From the NCBI GenBank assembly GCA_903819975.1, contig CAIJFI010000006.1, positions 124,001-188,000 on the forward strand: DNA of 64,000 nt, given 5' to 3'. Of the stretch, positions 53,493 to 63,365 are shown piece after piece. This DNA is from an uncultured Bacteroidota bacterium. Lineage in GTDB: Bacteria > Bacteroidota > Bacteroidia > Chitinophagales > Chitinophagaceae. The translations under genes were made by a program, and so were the position numbers. The notes under the pieces are model-generated. The model was not told the origin of the DNA, did no database searches, and saw only the letters and a list, made by a program, of their open reading frames with translations. Positions within the stretch are counted from its first letter, which is position 1. Each line of letters starts with the position of its first letter.

Positions 53493-54458
53493 ATGAGCCA
53501 ATTATTTTGGACGGCCTTGACAAAGCTTAAGCCAACGCAAAATTGGGGTGTAACCTATTTAAAGAATTTGGAGATAAAATATAATGGCAAATTTGATGAG
53601 CGTGTAATAAAAAAGGTGGCAAAATACCAAAGTATTCAATTACATTTTGTTGCAGCTACTTTTGCAAAATTGTTTAGTAGAAACATATCCTATCACGAAA
53701 AGGAACTCAATATTAAATACTTTACAATGACTTCATTGTACGACGATTTAATTGATGATTCCAAAGCTGACGAGGCATTATTAAACCAAATATTTTACCA
53801 CCCTGAAAAAGTTAATCCTGCTTCTTTTAATGAGCGTGTACTTGTTGCGTTGCATATGGACTTGTTGAATCAGGTGGTGGACAGGGCTGATTATTGGTAT
53901 GCAATGGAAAATATACATATTGCACAAAAGGATTCTTCATTACAATTTGATAACAATACAAGTGTAGAAAAGATAATTGATATAACAAAGCGCAAGGGAG
54001 GTTATAGTTTGTTAATGTGTAGACATTATTTATTAGATCCTAAATTTAAGGAATTGGATGAATGTTGGTACACACTAGGTGGACTAATTCAAATGACCAA
54101 CGATTTATACGATACTTATAAAGACACGCAAGAAGGCATAAGAACTTTTGCAAATCAATTACAAAACATTGCCGAAATTGAATCCATTTATCAAAAACAA
54201 AAAGATACTTTAAGACTACAAATACAACAACTTCCAATATCAAATACAAAGAAAACTGAATTTTCAATCCTAATATCTATAATACCTTCATTTGGTGATA
54301 TCGCTATCTCGCAATTAAAAAGAATACAAGGGAATTCATCTTCTTTACCTAATTTCAACCAAATCAAAAGAAAAGAATTGATCATTGATATGGAAAAACC
54401 ATACAATATATTTAGCCTTTTTTATTTTGCGTTTAAAAATGGGAAATTATGGATGTGA
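53493..54458 (+). CDS. Class I isoprenoid-synthase-fold protein (terpene/prenyl synthase-like)
   Basis: 321 aa from ATG 53493 (MSQLFWTALTK); the track start adds 9 residues. The mostly helical protein has a first Asp-rich motif DDLIDD (residues 84-89) and a second NDLYDTYKD (203-211), spaced as the metal-binding motifs of class I terpenoid synthases and prenyltransferases. It should ionise a prenyl diphosphate if active. The product is unknown and the overall sequence is far from standard families. Its stop overlaps ung by 10 bp (translational coupling). Confidence 0.65.
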   Translation: MSQLFWTALTKLKPTQNWGVTYLKNLEIKYNGKFDERVIKKVAKYQSIQLHFVAATFAKLFSRNISYHEKELNIKYFTMTSLYDDLIDDSKADEALLNQIFYHPEKVNPASFNERVLVALHMDLLNQVVDRADYWYAMENIHIAQKDSSLQFDNNTSVEKIIDITKRKGGYSLLMCRHYLLDPKFKELDECWYTLGGLIQMTNDLYDTYKDTQEGIRTFANQLQNIAEIESIYQKQKDTLRLQIQQLPISNTKKTEFSILISIIPSFGDIAISQLKRIQGNSSSLPNFNQIKRKELIIDMEKPYNIFSLFYFAFKNGKLWM

Positions 54459-55120
54459 AAATTGAAGCAAGTTGGAAAGAAGTATTGTCACCCCTTTTTG
54501 AAAAGCCATATTTCTCACAAATTACGGCTCATTTAAAAACAGAAAGGGCTTTAAATAGAACCATCTTTCCAAAGGGATCATTGATATTTAATGCATTTAA
54601 TCAAACTACATTTGACGAAGTTAAGGTGGTTATACTTGGGCAAGACCCTTACCATAACCCCGGTCAGGCAATGGGATTAAGCTTTTCTGTCCCCAAAGAG
54701 GTTAAGCCTCCCCCTTCATTGGTTAATATTTATAAGGAATTAAATAAGGATATTGGGATGCCTATTCCAATTACTGGCGACCTGACTAAATGGGCTACAC
54801 AAGGAGTATTATTATTAAACGCCGCATTAACAGTTAGAGCAAATGAACCTGCTAGTCATAGTAAAATTGGATGGATGGATTTTACTAATGATGTTATCCG
54901 AATTATTTCTGAACAAAAAAAGGAAGTAGTTTTTATATTATGGGGTAACTTCGCCCAACAAAAACAAGTATTAATTGATGCCACAAAGCATAAAATATTA
55001 AAAGCTGCGCACCCTTCTCCACTAAGTGCTCATAATGGATTTTGGGGATGTAAACATTTTAGTAGTACCAATCAATACTTGACACAGCATAACAAAACAC
55101 CAATAGACTGGATGCCTTAA
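54449..55120 (+). CDS. ung: Uracil-DNA glycosylase (family 1)
   Basis: Removes uracil from DNA to start base-excision repair. 223 aa, full length. The catalytic water-activating motif GQDPYHNPGQAMGLSFSV has Asp66, uracil recognition is by NAALTVRANEPASH, and the Leu-loop HPSPLSAHNGFWG lies near the end. ATG at 54449 is inside the preceding isoprenoid-synthase-like gene. Confidence 0.98.
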   Translation: MDVKIEASWKEVLSPLFEKPYFSQITAHLKTERALNRTIFPKGSLIFNAFNQTTFDEVKVVILGQDPYHNPGQAMGLSFSVPKEVKPPPSLVNIYKELNKDIGMPIPITGDLTKWATQGVLLLNAALTVRANEPASHSKIGWMDFTNDVIRIISEQKKEVVFILWGNFAQQKQVLIDATKHKILKAAHPSPLSAHNGFWGCKHFSSTNQYLTQHNKTPIDWMP

Positions 55121-55139
55121 AAGCATTAAATGAATTTAT

Positions 55140-55880
55140 ATGAAATTGATTAAGAATATAATAGGAAGAATACTTGCATTTTGGGCTTTACTAATGTTTG
55201 CAATTACTATGTTTATTTTCATGTGGTTTTACATTCCATGTGCATTTTTACCAGAGCCACACAAAACAAGATGGCATCGTATTATGTCTCAGTTTTGGAT
55301 GGGCCTATTTATGATTTTATCAGGAATTAGATTCTCGGTTAAAGGAAAGGAAGTATTTGACGGATTAGAAAACGCGGTGGTGGTTTGTAACCATAATAGT
55401 CTATTAGATATTCCGGTAAGTTTCCCTTTTTTACCTAGAGCCAATAAAACTATTGCGAAAAAATCATTTTCTTATATTCCAATTTTCGGATGGATTTACA
55501 CTTCGGGAACCGTTTTAGTTGACAGGAAAAACAATAAAAGCAGGCAAGAAAGTTACGAGAAAATGAAGCATGTATTAACGCATGGCTTAGATATGCTTAT
55601 ATACCCAGAAGGAACTAGAAACAAAACAACAGCTCCATTAAAATCTTTTTATGATGGTGCATTCAAGCTGTCAGTGGATGCTAAAAAACCAATTGTGCCA
55701 GTAGTTTTATTAAATACAAAAAGAATGTTACCTGTTTCGCCTTCAATGTATTTAAAGCCTGGGAAAATTGAAATGCATATTTTACCAGCCATATTTCCAC
55801 AAGAAAAAACTTCGGATGAATTAAAGAAAGAGGTATTTGATATTATGGGTGTTTACTATTTGGCTAACAACAAAGATTAG
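55140..55880 (+). CDS. plsC: 1-acyl-sn-glycerol-3-phosphate acyltransferase
   Basis: Acylates lysophosphatidic acid to phosphatidic acid at the inner membrane. 246 aa. An N-terminal membrane segment (ILAFWALLMFAITMFIFMWFY) precedes the acyltransferase motif NHNSLLD (HX4D with His85 and Asp90) and PEGTRNKT (residues 156-163). Length and motifs are standard. Its stop overlaps the convergent LptD-like gene by 4 bp. Confidence 0.94.
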   Translation: MKLIKNIIGRILAFWALLMFAITMFIFMWFYIPCAFLPEPHKTRWHRIMSQFWMGLFMILSGIRFSVKGKEVFDGLENAVVVCNHNSLLDIPVSFPFLPRANKTIAKKSFSYIPIFGWIYTSGTVLVDRKNNKSRQESYEKMKHVLTHGLDMLIYPEGTRNKTTAPLKSFYDGAFKLSVDAKKPIVPVVLLNTKRMLPVSPSMYLKPGKIEMHILPAIFPQEKTSDELKKEVFDIMGVYYLANNKD

Positions 55881-58561
55881 TAAGAGGTTGAAGAAAAGGT
55901 TCTGCTACGATTAATTTTCAAGTCTCTTAATATACCCGATTTAGGGTTTACAGTTATACTAAAGGATTTATACATTCCAATTGGTGTTATATTAATTGCC
56001 AATTGCCAACAGTGCATTTCACGTGTTACAAACATACTCATTTGCTGGATACTCATTTTTTCTACATCCACATATCCTGTTGCACCTATTTTCCATTTAG
56101 GCGTTAAACTAAAGTCTCCATTCAGATTTAAAGAAGAATAGGTTTGTAATTTAAAACCAGAATAATCAGGCTTCATAATACGACTAAAGTTAAATGAATA
56201 AGAAACAGTCAAAGTCCAAGGAATATTAAAGTCTGTAAATTCAGCAGGATTGGCTTTTACATATTGCAATTGTCTTTGTTGTTCCTCAGGAGTCATGAAT
56301 GGGTCTAATGGAATTTCTTTCTTTTTCTTAGCATCAGCTTCGTTAGTGGCTTTACTTTTAAAAGAAGTTGAGAATGAAATACCACCATTTGTAATATTTC
56401 CGAACTTAAACTTAGTAGGATCAATATCCAATTTGTTTACACGAAATCCTTGCTTATCGGTTGCATATGGATCTAACATAACCGATGAACTAATATTGAT
56501 GATGTTAAATAATAATGTTCTTGCATAGAAATTAAAATTCCCTAATTGAAAACTATCTGCCAAGAAATTAAAATTTGAATTGAACCCAAAGCCTTCAATT
56601 AATTTAACTTTTTTGAAATTAGTGCCAGTGGTATCTCCTTTGTCTTTAACCTTCATTTCTAAAATATTGTCAACACCAAAACCTAAACCACCAAATGTGC
56701 CTTCCGAATATCCGCCACCCATTCCTATACCATCAAATTTAGAAAAACGATATCTTCTACCTGAAGAATCAACCTGTGCAGTGTAATGGTAAGAAGAAGC
56801 TAAGTCGGGCGTATAATTAAAACTTATGGTAGGTCTAATTTCATGACGAATAGCTTCCACATAATCACCTTTTACTTTATACGTACCAAAAATTCTGCTT
56901 GCTGTTCCTACACTAAATGTAACGTGAGCAGCATTATAAAAGCCTTTGTAAATTGTTGTATCAACTTTTTTAAGTTTAGAATTCCAATTTAAAATATTTT
57001 GTTGTCCAAACCACTTGTCTTCTAAACTCACAGAAGGAGTAATTGTTATAGGCCCTAAACTTGGCAATGACAATGAAATTGGTACACTATGAGTGGCGCC
57101 CCATTGCATAGTATCCAATAACCTTTTCATATTGATAGAAGAATCGTAAAAATTAACTTGGTTTTGGAAAGATCCATTATATCCGATACCAATTTTCTCA
57201 TACCATTTAGGTGCACCTATTTGATCTTTCTTTTGGAAAGGATAAATGGTCAATGCGTTAAAGTTGATATTGGGCAAGCTTAAACTTACAGTTCTTTGAT
57301 TGGTATTTTGGCTATGATTTAAGTTGACAGATAAGTTGTATAAATTATTCCAAGTTTTTGCGTATGAAATGGATGAGCTTAAACGGTTTTGATAGTTTTG
57401 ATAAGGATTATTAAGTAAATAGGAATTGTACTTAGAACTACCAAAATTTACATTGGCCGAAAAACTAGTCCCAGGTAATGCCCTATTGTCCATTTGATGA
57501 CTCCAGTTTAACATAAATGTTTGTCCACCCGAAAACTCTTGGGCACTTGTAGTACTTCGATTTAATATTTTAGTGTTTTGTAAAGACAAATTAAAATTTC
57601 CTAAATATTTATAACGCTGAATATATTTAGTATTCAAATTCATGCTCCATCCACCATAAGAATAAATATTTGCACGAACAGTAGCGTCAACATTATCACT
57701 TAAAATTTTATAATAACCTAGGCCTTCTAATCCTAAACCAAAATCTTCACTTGAAGAAAAAGCAGGAGCCATTAAGCCAGAATGCCTTCCTTTGGTTAAA
57801 GGGAAAATTGCAAATGGTAATTCTATCGGAATAGGTACCCCTTCAAACTCAGGATAGATTGGCCCCGACACGCCAATTTTATCAGTAATGATTTTTAATT
57901 TGTTTGTAACAAATGCAAAATGGGGTTCGTCTAAATTACAAGTAGTGAATTTTGCTTTCCAAGCAAATGCTTCGTCTTTGCTAATTTTTTTCATTGTATT
58001 AGCATTCACATAAATCTCACCTTGTTGAAAGTTGGTATTTTTTGTAAGCCCTTTACCCGACTTCATATTAAAAAAGATAGAATCATTCACAGATGTCATC
58101 TGCCCTTCCTGAAATTTGGGGTTACTCAATGGACTTCCACTTGTATCTTTTGCTCCAAATGCTCTAATATTTTGACTTTGTTGGTCAAAGATGATATTTG
58201 CCGCTTCTAATGAAGATGTTTTATACAATGTTTTGGCTTTGCCATACAAAAAGAACTCTTTTGTTTTCATAATCATCACACCAGAATCGGCTGCATTATA
58301 ATCCACAACTGCATCCAAGCTGTCTTTTGACATCCTTAAAGACTTTACATAATTAGAATCTTTAAGTCTTGTCGAGTCCTTAATTGGCTGAATTGAATCC
58401 TTTAAAATAGAGGTAGAATTGGTCGTTTTGGCCTTTTTAAGCCTAGAGCCTTGTGCCTGAAGTAAGAATGGGGTAAAAACTATTGTTAATAATAGTAAAA
58501 TTACCATTTTTACAATACAGGGCTTGTATTTTACGTTAAATTTGTATCCTAGATGTATCAC
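55877..58561 (-). CDS. LPS-assembly protein LptD-like outer-membrane protein
   Basis: 894 aa as annotated; the true start is likely ATG 58507 (MVILLLLTIVFTPFLLQAQ, a signal peptide). An OstA-like N-terminal domain (IFDQQSQNIRAFGAKDTSG, EGEIYVNANTMKK-type segments) is followed by a long C-terminal barrel with many aromatic-ended strands. It resembles the Bacteroidota LptD homologue that inserts LPS in the outer leaflet with LptE. The OstA/LptA-like gene lies 2 kb away and supports this. It has diverged from proteobacterial LptD. Confidence 0.82.
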   Translation of the reverse strand: MIHLGYKFNVKYKPCIVKMVILLLLTIVFTPFLLQAQGSRLKKAKTTNSTSILKDSIQPIKDSTRLKDSNYVKSLRMSKDSLDAVVDYNAADSGVMIMKTKEFFLYGKAKTLYKTSSLEAANIIFDQQSQNIRAFGAKDTSGSPLSNPKFQEGQMTSVNDSIFFNMKSGKGLTKNTNFQQGEIYVNANTMKKISKDEAFAWKAKFTTCNLDEPHFAFVTNKLKIITDKIGVSGPIYPEFEGVPIPIELPFAIFPLTKGRHSGLMAPAFSSSEDFGLGLEGLGYYKILSDNVDATVRANIYSYGGWSMNLNTKYIQRYKYLGNFNLSLQNTKILNRSTTSAQEFSGGQTFMLNWSHQMDNRALPGTSFSANVNFGSSKYNSYLLNNPYQNYQNRLSSSISYAKTWNNLYNLSVNLNHSQNTNQRTVSLSLPNINFNALTIYPFQKKDQIGAPKWYEKIGIGYNGSFQNQVNFYDSSINMKRLLDTMQWGATHSVPISLSLPSLGPITITPSVSLEDKWFGQQNILNWNSKLKKVDTTIYKGFYNAAHVTFSVGTASRIFGTYKVKGDYVEAIRHEIRPTISFNYTPDLASSYHYTAQVDSSGRRYRFSKFDGIGMGGGYSEGTFGGLGFGVDNILEMKVKDKGDTTGTNFKKVKLIEGFGFNSNFNFLADSFQLGNFNFYARTLLFNIINISSSVMLDPYATDKQGFRVNKLDIDPTKFKFGNITNGGISFSTSFKSKATNEADAKKKKEIPLDPFMTPEEQQRQLQYVKANPAEFTDFNIPWTLTVSYSFNFSRIMKPDYSGFKLQTYSSLNLNGDFSLTPKWKIGATGYVDVEKMSIQQMSMFVTREMHCWQLAINITPIGMYKSFSITVNPKSGILRDLKINRSRTFSSTSY

Positions 58562-58601
58562 TGTTGCAAAAATAAACTAAAACAGCATTAAGGAACTGAT
58601 T

Positions 58602-59537
58602 ATGAAGCAAAATAGACTGATTTTAGCAATTACTTTAGGTTTTTTGACCATTTTAATGGCTCCATTTAACAATATTAGTGCTCAGAACCAAGCAAAAACC
58701 TTAAAACGTATCGTAATTGACCCTGGTCATGGAGGTACTGACCCTGGTGCCAATGGTAAATATTCTACCGAAGCGGCAGTTGCATTGTCCATTTCATTGA
58801 AATTAGCCGATTATATAAAGGAATCTATCCCTGATGTAGAAGTGGTATTAACCAGAACCACTGATGTATTTAATTCAGTAGTAGAAAAAGCTAAAATAGC
58901 CAACGCAGCTAAAGGTGATTTATTTATTTGCATTCACACCAATTCGGCCGATCCAACACGAAAAAAAGAGATTACTGGTTATACTACTAAAACTAGGACA
59001 GTAAAAAAGAATGGCAAAAAAAGAAAGGTAAATGTAGAAGTCCCATTATATAAGACAACCTATACACCAAGCACAGCAAGAGGTACAGAAACTTTTATTT
59101 ACAATGTTGTAAAATCGGATCAAAGAAAAGAAATGGCAAGTGAAGCAGTTGATGGAATTGTAGAGCAATTGGACTCCGTTTCAGAAAGACAAATTAATGA
59201 ATTAAATACAGCAGATCCTACAAGGTCTATGATGACTAGTTTATTAACACAACAATATTTTCAAAGAGCTGCAAATTTAGCATTAACAATAGAAGAAGAA
59301 TTTATAAAATCAGGCAGACTTAGTAGAGAAGCAAAGCAAAGACAAAAAGGAATTTGGGTATTAGCTGCTGTGCAAATGCCAGCTGTATTAGTTGAGACTG
59401 GATTTATCTCTAACCCCGAAGACGAGGATTACATTAATAGCGACGAAGGACAGGATCAAATTTGCGAAGTGATTACTAAGTCACTAATTAGATACAAAAA
59501 TTCACTAGAGAATCAAAAAAAGACCAACGCGAATTAG
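58602..59537 (+). CDS. N-acetylmuramoyl-L-alanine amidase (Amidase_3)
   Basis: 311 aa with a signal peptide (residues 1-28, ending NISAQ). Zinc amidase motif IDPGHGGTDPG (residues 39-49) with His43, Glu57 in STEAAVALS, ICIHTNSADP with the second zinc His, and the catalytic Glu in LVETGFISNPEDE. It cleaves the amide between MurNAc and L-Ala to separate cells or remodel the wall. A Lys-rich insertion (KKNGKKRKVNVEV) in the middle is typical of Bacteroidota. First gene of a co-directional group with the MCE and LptA-like genes. Confidence 0.93.
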   Translation: MKQNRLILAITLGFLTILMAPFNNISAQNQAKTLKRIVIDPGHGGTDPGANGKYSTEAAVALSISLKLADYIKESIPDVEVVLTRTTDVFNSVVEKAKIANAAKGDLFICIHTNSADPTRKKEITGYTTKTRTVKKNGKKRKVNVEVPLYKTTYTPSTARGTETFIYNVVKSDQRKEMASEAVDGIVEQLDSVSERQINELNTADPTRSMMTSLLTQQYFQRAANLALTIEEEFIKSGRLSREAKQRQKGIWVLAAVQMPAVLVETGFISNPEDEDYINSDEGQDQICEVITKSLIRYKNSLENQKKTNAN

Positions 59538-59582
59538 CCAATAATTTTAGGTAAATTTGCTTTGTAGAAATAATCAAATAAG

Positions 59583-60581
59583 ATGAAGGTAAGTAACGAA
59601 ACCAAAGTGGGTGCATTAACTATAATTGCAATCACTTTAATTATATTAGGATTCAATTTTTTAAGAGGCAAGACTATTTTCAAGTCGGGTAACTTTATCT
59701 ATGCAACCTACGCTGACACTAAAGGATTGATTGTTTCTAACCCTGTTGTGGTAAATGGCTTTCAAGTTGGTACTGTATTTGAAATTGAAAACAAATCGGC
59801 CGATTTGTCTCAGATTATTGTTTCAATCAAATTAAACAACTTATACAAAATACCTAGTAACTCAGTTGCAACTATTCAAGACAACCCATTAGGCACTAAT
59901 AGCATTAATATAGTATTAGGCGATGCTAAAACTTATCTAAAATCCGAAGACACTATTAAGACTGCACCAGCTGCAAGTTTACTTGGCGATTTAATGAATA
60001 CACTATCGCCATTGGGTGAACAAACAAAGCAAACAATCACAGACTTGCAGAAAGTTTTAGTAAATATCAATCAGGTTTTAAATGATCAAAATAAATCAAA
60101 TTTTGAATTGATTCTTAAAAACCTAACAGCAACTACAGAGAATCTTAATAAATCTATGGAGTCTATTGAATCAATGCTTCAAAAGCAAAATGGTTCTATC
60201 GCACAGACGGCAAATAATTTAAACAGTTTTACTAAAAACCTAAATGACAATAATAATAAGATCAATAATATTATAAGTAATTTAGACACTACTAGTAAGC
60301 AATTAAAAGAGGCAGACTTACATAAAACAATTGGAGACATTCAAGTTGCTGTAAATGAATTATCTATTACATTGCACAAATTAAATTCGGGCAATGGCAC
60401 AGCCGCTAAATTACTTAGCGACCCCGGCATGTATCAACAATTACAAGGAACAATTAAAAGTATCAATACTTTAGTGGATGATGTTAAAACACATCCAAAA
60501 CGTTATATTAATGTTTCTGTTTTTGGAAAGAAAGACAAAAATACCCCATTATCCAAGCCAATCGCAGACACCGTTAACTAA
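59583..60581 (+). CDS. MlaD/MCE-domain lipid transport protein
   Basis: 332 aa. A single N-terminal transmembrane helix (GALTIIAITLIILGFNFLRG) precedes the MCE domain (FIYATYADTKGLIVSNPVVVNGFQVGTV to DNPLGTNSINIVLG). A long helical C-terminal part (residues ~135-250, ILKNLTATTENLNKSMESI) follows. It belongs to the MlaD/Mce substrate-binding proteins that carry lipids between inner and outer membrane in complex with MlaE/F. The gene ends at 60581, overlapping the next start by 1 bp. Confidence 0.9.
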   Translation: MKVSNETKVGALTIIAITLIILGFNFLRGKTIFKSGNFIYATYADTKGLIVSNPVVVNGFQVGTVFEIENKSADLSQIIVSIKLNNLYKIPSNSVATIQDNPLGTNSINIVLGDAKTYLKSEDTIKTAPAASLLGDLMNTLSPLGEQTKQTITDLQKVLVNINQVLNDQNKSNFELILKNLTATTENLNKSMESIESMLQKQNGSIAQTANNLNSFTKNLNDNNNKINNIISNLDTTSKQLKEADLHKTIGDIQVAVNELSITLHKLNSGNGTAAKLLSDPGMYQQLQGTIKSINTLVDDVKTHPKRYINVSVFGKKDKNTPLSKPIADTVN

Positions 60582-62185
60582 TGAAGCAGATTGGCTATAC
60601 CCTATTATTTATTTTCAGCTTTGTATTAAACACAAATGCACAAAATACTATTGGCGGATCTAATGCGCCAATAGATAGCAACACTAAGCTTATAGAATTC
60701 CTGTCAGCAGAAACTTATAATGTTAAGAAGAAAGATAGCATGGACTTTTTAATCCTTGTTGGTCATGTAAAAATCAGACAAGGAAAAACATTGTTATTCG
60801 GAGACAGTTTGATATTAAATACTACGCTCAATTCACTAGAAGGTTTTGGAAACATACACATCAACGATGCAGATAGTGTTCATACGTATTCTGATTACCT
60901 AAAGTACATGGGTAATGTTAAAAAAGCTTATTTAAGAAAACATGTTAAGTTAACCGATGGAAAAGGTGTTTTAACTACCGACTCCTTAGATTACGATGTT
61001 TCTGTAAAAATTGGGAATTTTAAAAAAGGTGGCAAGTTGGTGCGTAATAAAACTACACTAACTAGTACCGAAGGCTTTTATTATGGTGTTACAAGAGACG
61101 CCATTTTTAGAAAAAAGGTAGAATTAAAAGACCCAGAAAGTCAAATTATAACAGATACTTTAGAATACAACACTTATTCTCAGCTTACGAATTTTATTAG
61201 TCCAACTAAAATTATTTCAAAATCAAGAGTAATAAGAACCAAGAATGGAAACTATAATGTTGGTACAAGAAAAGGGTATTTATACGAGCGTAGTTCTATT
61301 GATGACAGTACTTATACATTTATAGCAGATGAAATGGCTATAGATGATTCTTTAGGGCTTGGAGAATTTAGAGGCAATGCAGTATATAAATCAAAGGATA
61401 GTCTAAGTTTTGATTTAATGGCTAATAATATTAAGACCAACAGAATTAAAAATATTTTATTAGCAACAGAGCTTCCTACCCTTTTGATAAAACAAAAAAA
61501 GGATACATTATATATCACTGCCGATACTTTATATTCTGCGAAAGTAACCGACTTAAATAGACCTTTTGTTTTGGCCAGGGATAGTACTGGAAAAACAACC
61601 GATACTACTTTAAATAAATACTTTGAGGCCTTTCACAATGTAAAAATATATTCAGACTCATTACAAGCAAAATGTGATAGTCTTTTCTATTCTCTAAGTG
61701 ATTCTACAATTCGCTTATTTAATAAGCCAATAATATGGTCTAACAACAATCAAATAACTGGTGATACTATTTACATGTTTTTGAATAATAAAAAGCCAGA
61801 ACAGTTATTGGTATTTGACAACGCATTTGCTTTAAGCAAGGTAGACACAACAAAATATTTTAACCAGTTAAAAGGTATCAGGTTAAACGCATGGTTTGAA
61901 GATGGTGCGCTAACTAAGATGAGAACCAAGGGCAGTGCTGAAAATATATATTTTGCATTAGATAGTAAAAAAGACTTTATTGGAATCAATAAATCCTCTG
62001 CACAAATCATTGAAATTGATTTTGAGAATAGCGAGGTCTCCAAAGTAATTTTTATAAATCAACTCACAGGAAGAATGTCCCCAATGGGTCAAACTCCATT
62101 ATCACAATTCACAATAAAAGGATTTAAATGGCTAGAGGATCAAAGGCCTAAAACCAAGTACGCAATTCTTTCTCCTAAGAACTAA
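60581..62185 (+). CDS. OstA/LptA-like periplasmic protein
   Basis: 534 aa. A signal peptide (IGYTLLFIFSFVLNTNAQ) precedes an OstA-like beta-jellyroll with repeated phrases such as DSLILNTTLNSLEGFGNIHIND, in part, ADSVHTYSDYLKYMGNVKKAYLRKHVKL and KGVLTTDSLDYDVSVK. Several similar blocks follow, so the protein has more repeats than the short LptA of E. coli. It likely bridges LPS transport across the periplasm to the LptD-like protein. ATG overlaps the MCE stop codon (TAATG). Confidence 0.85.
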   Translation: MKQIGYTLLFIFSFVLNTNAQNTIGGSNAPIDSNTKLIEFLSAETYNVKKKDSMDFLILVGHVKIRQGKTLLFGDSLILNTTLNSLEGFGNIHINDADSVHTYSDYLKYMGNVKKAYLRKHVKLTDGKGVLTTDSLDYDVSVKIGNFKKGGKLVRNKTTLTSTEGFYYGVTRDAIFRKKVELKDPESQIITDTLEYNTYSQLTNFISPTKIISKSRVIRTKNGNYNVGTRKGYLYERSSIDDSTYTFIADEMAIDDSLGLGEFRGNAVYKSKDSLSFDLMANNIKTNRIKNILLATELPTLLIKQKKDTLYITADTLYSAKVTDLNRPFVLARDSTGKTTDTTLNKYFEAFHNVKIYSDSLQAKCDSLFYSLSDSTIRLFNKPIIWSNNNQITGDTIYMFLNNKKPEQLLVFDNAFALSKVDTTKYFNQLKGIRLNAWFEDGALTKMRTKGSAENIYFALDSKKDFIGINKSSAQIIEIDFENSEVSKVIFINQLTGRMSPMGQTPLSQFTIKGFKWLEDQRPKTKYAILSPKN

Positions 62186-62192
62186 CTTATTC

Positions 62193-63279
62193 TTAAGCTT
62201 CTTTCTCGTTCATTAAATATGCTTTAATAAAGCCATCTATTTCACCATCCATTACTGGTCCTACATTCCCTACTTCGTAATCGGTACGATGATCCTTAAT
62301 CATTTTATAGGGATGGAAAACATAAGATCTTATTTGGCTACCCCATTCAATTTTTTTCTTGGTTGAATTTGTTGCGTTTAAGGCTTCTTGTTTCTTGCGC
62401 ATTTCTTCCTCATACAATCTACTCTTAAGCATCTTCATGGCAATCTCTCTATTCTCCCCTTGCGTTCTTGATTGTTGACATTCTACAATAATTCCAGAAG
62501 GAATATGTTTTAAACGCACTGCAGTCTCTACCTTATTTACGTTCTGTCCACCCTTACCACCACTTCGGTAAAATTCCCACTCAATGTCGGCAGGGCTCAC
62601 TGAAATTTCGATACTATCGTCAATTAATGGATATACATATACGGATGCAAATGAAGTATGTCTTCTTGCATTGCTATCAAATGGAGAAATTCTAACTAAA
62701 CGATGTACACCAGATTCTGCTTTTAAAAACCCATAAGCAAATGGTCCATCAAATTGAATGGTTGCCGATTTAATACCAGCACCATCTCCTTCCTGATAAT
62801 CAACCGAGGTAACAGTCCAACCTTGTTTGTCACCATACATGCTATACATTCTAAGCAACATTTCGGCCCAATCCTGACTCTCTGTTCCACCTGCTCCAGG
62901 ATTTATTTGCATTATAGCCGGCAGCTCGTCCTCTGGCTTATTAAGCGTACTTTTAAACTCTGCTTCTTCTATTGCAATCACAGCTTTATCAAAAGCATCT
63001 TTGGTTTCTTTTTCAGTAGCATCGCCACCTTTCCAGAATTCAAATAAAACAGCAAAATCTTCAACACTGGATGCTACATTTTGAAAAAGATGTATCCAAT
63101 ATTCATTCAACTTAATTTCTTTCATAATACCCGTTGCGCGAGTATTATCATCCCAAAAACCAGGAGACAAAGACATTTGTTTGTCTTGATCTACTTTTTG
63201 AATACGATTATCAACGTCAAAGAAACCTCCTCAGGACACTCACTTGGTCCCTCATGCGCTTAATTTGTTCTATCGTCAT
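62193..63279 (-). CDS. prfB: Peptide chain release factor 2, with programmed +1 frameshift
   Basis: 361 aa after frameshift. It reads from the ATG at 63279 ([20 protein letters not shown]) to CTT TGA at 63222-63217, preceded by the SD-like AGGAGG, then +1 into GAC (63218) and on to 62193. The track sees only the part from 63176. The RF2 stop-codon and peptidyl-hydrolysis GGQ lies in [19 protein letters not shown], and the ribosome-binding domains follow. It releases peptides at UGA and UAA, and low RF2 favours frameshifting, an autoregulatory loop. The track ORF alone would lack the N-terminal 34 residues. Confidence 0.95.
63217..63235 (-). promoter_or_regulatory. prfB programmed +1 frameshift site
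   Basis: On the minus strand AGGAGG is followed by TTTCTTTGAC. The ribosome slips at CTT in front of the in-frame TGA (63219-63217), skipping one T. The upstream SD-like sequence pairs with 16S rRNA, as in E. coli prfB. Confidence 0.93.
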
Positions 63280-63365
63280 GATTGCTTAATTTGAATCTCC
63301 CAAAGGTGATTCGGATTTTAAATATTGTTAAATAGCCTTCTAAGAAAGACTGATTTTTAAAAGTA

